Origin: Pelobacter sp. UBA6093 | Lineage (GTDB): Bacteria > Desulfobacterota > Desulfuromonadia > Desulfuromonadales > Syntrophotaleaceae | Direction of reading: 5' to 3' | DNA length: 64,000 bases | Assembly (NCBI GenBank): GCA_002435955.1 | Contig: DIWZ01000040.1 | Span: 207,598-271,597, forward strand | Part shown: piece after piece, positions 60,975-64,000 of the stretch | Layout: the number at the start of each line of letters is the position of its first letter | Position numbering within the stretch: position 1 is the stretch's first letter | Notes under the pieces: generated by a model | What the model was told of the DNA's origin: nothing | The model's database searches: none | What the model saw: only the letters and a program-made list of their open reading frames with translations | Position numbers and translations under genes: made by a program

Positions 60975-62563
60975 CTGTAACTCCCGGTTGGTACAGAACG
61001 GATAATGTGCTCCCCGATATTAAGGCCATCAAGGGCGGCACTCATGATGCCCCCGGCATAACCGGCCCCCTCCCCTGCGGGAAAAAGACCTGCGTGGGAA
61101 ACGGACTGTCCGTTTTCCCCGCGCAAAATACGTAGTGGCGCCGAGGTGCGGGTCTCAATACCCACCAGAGTGGCCTCGGCTGTAACAAACCCGCGCATGC
61201 GTCGGTCAAAATGGGGCAAGGCCCGGCGCAACCCGGTGGTCACGACAGCCGGCAACGCCTCGCAAAGCTCGGCCTCACGCACCCCCGGTCGACATGTCGA
61301 ACAAAGGGGCCCCTTGCCCTTGCCCAGGAAAGCCAAAAGATTCTGTGCCGGGGCGCAAAAATCACCCCCGCCCAGTTTGAATGCCTGTTGTTCCCAGCGA
61401 CGCTGAAAACGCATGCCGGCAAGCGCATCCTGCCCACCGAAATCTTCCGGACGCACAGCGACAACCAGCGCACTGTTGGACAAATCCCCGTCACGGCGCA
61501 GATAACTCATGCCATTAACCACCAGGCCACCCGGCTCGGAAGAAGCCACCACCACCTCGCCCCCCGGGCACATGCAAAAGGAGTAAACTCCGCGACCTGT
61601 CTGAGGATCATTCCAGGTCAAGGCATATTCGGCGGTGGGCAAACGCGGATGGCGTTCATGTCCATACTGGATGGCATTGATCAACCCGGCGGGATGTTCT
61701 ACCCGGACACCCACAGCAAACGGTTTCGCTTCCATGGCCACCTCGGCAGCCAGCAGCATTTCGTAAGTATCCCGGGCGCTGTGCCCGCAAGCCAGCACCA
61801 GACTGTCGCATGGCAGCTCCTCGCCGCCGTTTACGACGCCGCCTGTAACTCGCCCGGCTTTTACCTTCAATCCGCTAAGGCGGGTTTCATAACGAATAGC
61901 GACACCGAGGTTAATAAGCATCTGCCGAAAGCGGATCAGCACCAGCCTCAGACGGTCGGTGCCGACATGCGGCTTGGCATCGACCAGGATAGCCTCCGGC
62001 GCCCCGCAATCGACCAAGGTCTGCAGCACCTGGCGATGCCAGGGGTTTTTGACTCTGGTAGTCAGCTTGCCATCGGAAAAAGTACCGGCTCCACCCTCCC
62101 CAAACGCGATATTGCTGTCCGGGTCGAAAACCCCTTCGCTGCGAAACCGTCTGACATCCTGGACCCGGGTTTCCACACGCCGCCCCCTCTCCAGCAAGGT
62201 GACCTCGGCACCGCCGCGAGCCAGGCGCCAGGCGGCAAACAGGCCCGCCGGACCCATGCCGACGACAAGTACCCGCCAGGGTCGCGTCAAGGGCACAATC
62301 TGTGGCAGTTCCAGGGTCTTGACCTTTTGCAGCCGCGGATGACCGGCATGCCGTTGCAGCAGAGCGTCTTCGTCGGTCACTTCGAATTCGACATTAAAAA
62401 CCCGCAAAACTCGGGATTTACGCCGTGCATCGATACCGCGACGGACAATACGCAGGTTATTCAGGGTCCCAACTGCAACACCCAGCTCCCGGCCTATCAA
62501 CTCCGGCAATAACGCTTCATCCTCATCGAGGTTCAGAGCAATTTCACACAACAACAGGGGCAT
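60971..62563 (-). CDS. FAD-dependent oxidoreductase of unknown specificity
   Basis: A 530-residue flavoprotein. The first ~90 residues form a small alpha/beta domain, then the dinucleotide fold VVGMGPAGLFAAWRLARGG. Further marks are NIAFGEGGAGTFSDGKLTTR, VLACGHSARDTYEML and the C-terminal FPAGEGAGYAGGIMSAALDG. The family is widespread and named only NAD(P)/FAD-dependent oxidoreductase. The ATG has no clear SD. It overlaps the HD gene by four bases and follows the kinase gene by 50. Confidence 0.9.
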   Translation of the reverse strand: MPLLLCEIALNLDEDEALLPELIGRELGVAVGTLNNLRIVRRGIDARRKSRVLRVFNVEFEVTDEDALLQRHAGHPRLQKVKTLELPQIVPLTRPWRVLVVGMGPAGLFAAWRLARGGAEVTLLERGRRVETRVQDVRRFRSEGVFDPDSNIAFGEGGAGTFSDGKLTTRVKNPWHRQVLQTLVDCGAPEAILVDAKPHVGTDRLRLVLIRFRQMLINLGVAIRYETRLSGLKVKAGRVTGGVVNGGEELPCDSLVLACGHSARDTYEMLLAAEVAMEAKPFAVGVRVEHPAGLINAIQYGHERHPRLPTAEYALTWNDPQTGRGVYSFCMCPGGEVVVASSEPGGLVVNGMSYLRRDGDLSNSALVVAVRPEDFGGQDALAGMRFQRRWEQQAFKLGGGDFCAPAQNLLAFLGKGKGPLCSTCRPGVREAELCEALPAVVTTGLRRALPHFDRRMRGFVTAEATLVGIETRTSAPLRILRGENGQSVSHAGLFPAGEGAGYAGGIMSAALDGLNIGEHIIRSVPTGSYR

Positions 62564-62613
62564 GATGGTGGTTCATTTCCAAAGAGGCTGATGGACCGCA
62601 TGAAAAATGGCGG

Positions 62614-63789
62614 TCAGTTGCTTTGCACGGCAAGGGGGAATTCCAGGTTGAATACGGTCCCCTCCCCTGCCGTGCTGCGTACATTAATATGGCCGTTATA
62701 GTTTTTAACGATGCGCAGCACCACCGACAGCCCAAAACCGGTCCCTTTGGTCTTGGTAGTAAAAAACGGGTCGAAGATCTGACTGAGGTTTTCACGGGGG
62801 ATGCCGCCGCCCGTATCGGCAACCTCGATAGTCACTTTTTGTCCGTCGTAACTGACTGTTACCCCAAGCACACCCCCATGTTGCATCTCGTAGAGGGAGT
62901 TGGCGAAAAGATTATTGAAAATCTGCTCGATTTCGCCGCTATCCGCCATCATCAAGGGAGGCACCTGCAGGTAATGTTTTTCAACCTGCACATTGCTGGC
63001 CTTGAGCTGTTCGCTGAAATTCTCGAGGATACGATCGATGATTCCAACCAGACACACCGGTTCAAGAGTCACCTTGGGAGCCTTGCTGGCGTTCAAAAGC
63101 TTGGACAGGATCGCATCGATACGATCGACCTCCTGCAGCAACTTGTCAATATACCCGGATTTTTCCGCGTCGTGGGCCATCACCGGCTTGAGAATCTGGG
63201 CAAACAGGCCAATGGCGTTGAGCGGATTGCGAATTTCATGCGCCATACCTGCCGAAACATGTCCCAATGCAGCCAGCTTTTCTGCCTGCAGGATTTCGGC
63301 ATGTGCCAATTCAAGCTCGCGTGTCTTTTCCGCTACGCGCCTTTCCAGTTCCATGTTCCAGATTTCTATTTCACTCAGCAGGCGCTCCCGTTCTTCGCGC
63401 AGCTCCCGGTTGTGAATCTCAATGCGACGGATGCGCAGAACATTCTCGATCCTCTCAAGCAGATCCTGGTTTTTAAACGGCTTGAGAATGTAATCGGCGG
63501 CGCCGGCTTTCATCACCTCGACGGCAATCTGCTCACTTCCTTTACCGGTCAACATGATCACATAGGTATCGGGATGAAGCTGGCGCAGCTGGCGCAGGGT
63601 CGTCATGCCGTCCATGACAGGCATCATGTAATCCAGCAGAACCAGGTTCGGTGATTCACGCTGTACAACTTCAAGACATTCCTGCCCGCTCTGGGCCGTG
63701 AGAACCTCAAAACCGCGACTGGTCAACACCATGGTCGCCAGTTGCAGAATAATTGATTCATCATCCACCACAAGAATCCGATTGGACAT
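62614..63789 (-). CDS. Receiver-histidine kinase hybrid (receiver first)
   Basis: A 391-residue soluble protein. The receiver (1-120) has phospho-acceptor D53 and Lys in LKPF; a coiled linker follows, then a kinase with H184 in GMAHEIRNPLNAI and ATP motifs NNLFANSLYEM, DTGGGIP and GTGFGLSVVL. Receiver-first kinases usually relay or tune a signal from another kinase. ATG 63789 is six bases after GGAGGAG; the ATG two codons upstream touches the SD. No DNA-binding regulator is adjacent. It heads the minus-strand run ending with coaBC. Confidence 0.92.
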   Translation of the reverse strand: MSNRILVVDDESIILQLATMVLTSRGFEVLTAQSGQECLEVVQRESPNLVLLDYMMPVMDGMTTLRQLRQLHPDTYVIMLTGKGSEQIAVEVMKAGAADYILKPFKNQDLLERIENVLRIRRIEIHNRELREERERLLSEIEIWNMELERRVAEKTRELELAHAEILQAEKLAALGHVSAGMAHEIRNPLNAIGLFAQILKPVMAHDAEKSGYIDKLLQEVDRIDAILSKLLNASKAPKVTLEPVCLVGIIDRILENFSEQLKASNVQVEKHYLQVPPLMMADSGEIEQIFNNLFANSLYEMQHGGVLGVTVSYDGQKVTIEVADTGGGIPRENLSQIFDPFFTTKTKGTGFGLSVVLRIVKNYNGHINVRSTAGEGTVFNLEFPLAVQSN

Positions 63790-64000
63790 CACCATCTCCT
63801 CCGGAAGCTGAACACCATCTCAGCAATATACGGCGCCAGGGCGCGAAAGTGTCGGTGCTGCATAATGTTTGCGCCAGAAAGGGAGCTGCTGCAGTAAGAA
63901 CATGGACGCGGGTTGCCATGGCCACCGGAGCTGCCTGGATTAGTCAGTCTCCACGCGAACGCATTGGCTTAACCATGATGGCTAAGCAAAAAGTCCGACC
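63790..64000. other. Right-edge interval without a recognised gene
   Basis: The last 210 bases hold the leader of the receiver-kinase gene. Two minus-strand frames enter from the right edge and stop within 60 bases (for example TGA at 63946-63944), so a neighbouring gene may end here, but too little is visible. An imperfect GCTTAACCAT/ATGGCTAAGC hairpin lies near 63970. Confidence 0.4.

Noticed and set aside
1..64000. CRISPR array, prophage, rRNA operon or intact insertion sequence
   Set aside because: No regularly spaced repeats, phage structural genes, rRNA sequence or transposase frames were seen.

Overview
The window looks like chromosomal DNA of a deltaproteobacterium of the Desulfuromonadales, most like Pelobacter/Syntrophotalea or Geobacter. 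The case rests on a eukaryote-type citrate synthase, the order ispE / tRNA-Gln / prs / rplY / pth / hppA / ychF / rpsF / rpsR / DUF2232 / rplI / dnaB, a K+-dependent-type membrane pyrophosphatase, many c-di-GMP and two-component proteins, and conserved proteins of the kind common in that order. The genus is an inference. No rRNA, prophage, intact insertion sequence or CRISPR array was seen.

Layout. 1-7 kb: end of an unknown gene, an HD-GYP protein, an acyl-CoA ligase, a receiver/PilZ protein lacking its phospho-acceptor, a MOSC-MogA-MgtC operon and a conserved unknown. 7-12 kb: an EF-G paralogue and a cofactor operon nadC-birA-coaX. 12-19 kb: envelope genes (OmpA-type lipoprotein, PhoU-like protein, outer-membrane barrel, ZIP metal transporter, lpxH, YihY/BrkB membrane protein). 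19-27 kb: a cysteine-cluster protein, a paired M16 peptidase system, lon, a polyprenyl diphosphate synthase and a J-domain protein. 27.2-28.0 kb: an AT-rich gap with a decayed gene fragment bounded by palindromic repeats. 28-34 kb: a chemoreceptor, an RNase Z-like hydrolase, a second cysteine-cluster protein and an ABC-2 exporter. 34-37 kb: an OFA-type transporter with a long leader, followed by a Cam-type gamma carbonic anhydrase. 36.8-38.9 kb: a GNAT-histidine kinase fusion. 39-44 kb: citrate synthase, then dusB-ntrB-ntrC. 44-54.5 kb: replication, ribosome and nucleotide genes. 54.6-64 kb: a MshEN/AAA ATPase, a family-4 uracil-DNA glycosylase, a zinc-dependent phospholipase C-like protein, and a five-gene minus-strand run: receiver-kinase, FAD protein, HD/OB nuclease, metallo-hydrolase, coaBC.

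Most of the window is housekeeping. The least explained items are the GNAT-kinase fusion with an unassigned C-terminal region of about 280 residues, the degenerate receiver-PilZ protein, MshEN-like modules in two unrelated proteins, the loxP-like inverted repeat near 14.2 kb, and the repeat-bounded gene remnant near 27.4 kb. I found no convincing new multi-gene defence or mobile system. Many start codons were moved inward from the longest open frame because a Shine-Dalgarno (SD) sequence supports a later ATG, GTG or TTG; each case is noted. Functions come from motifs read by eye, not from database searches.
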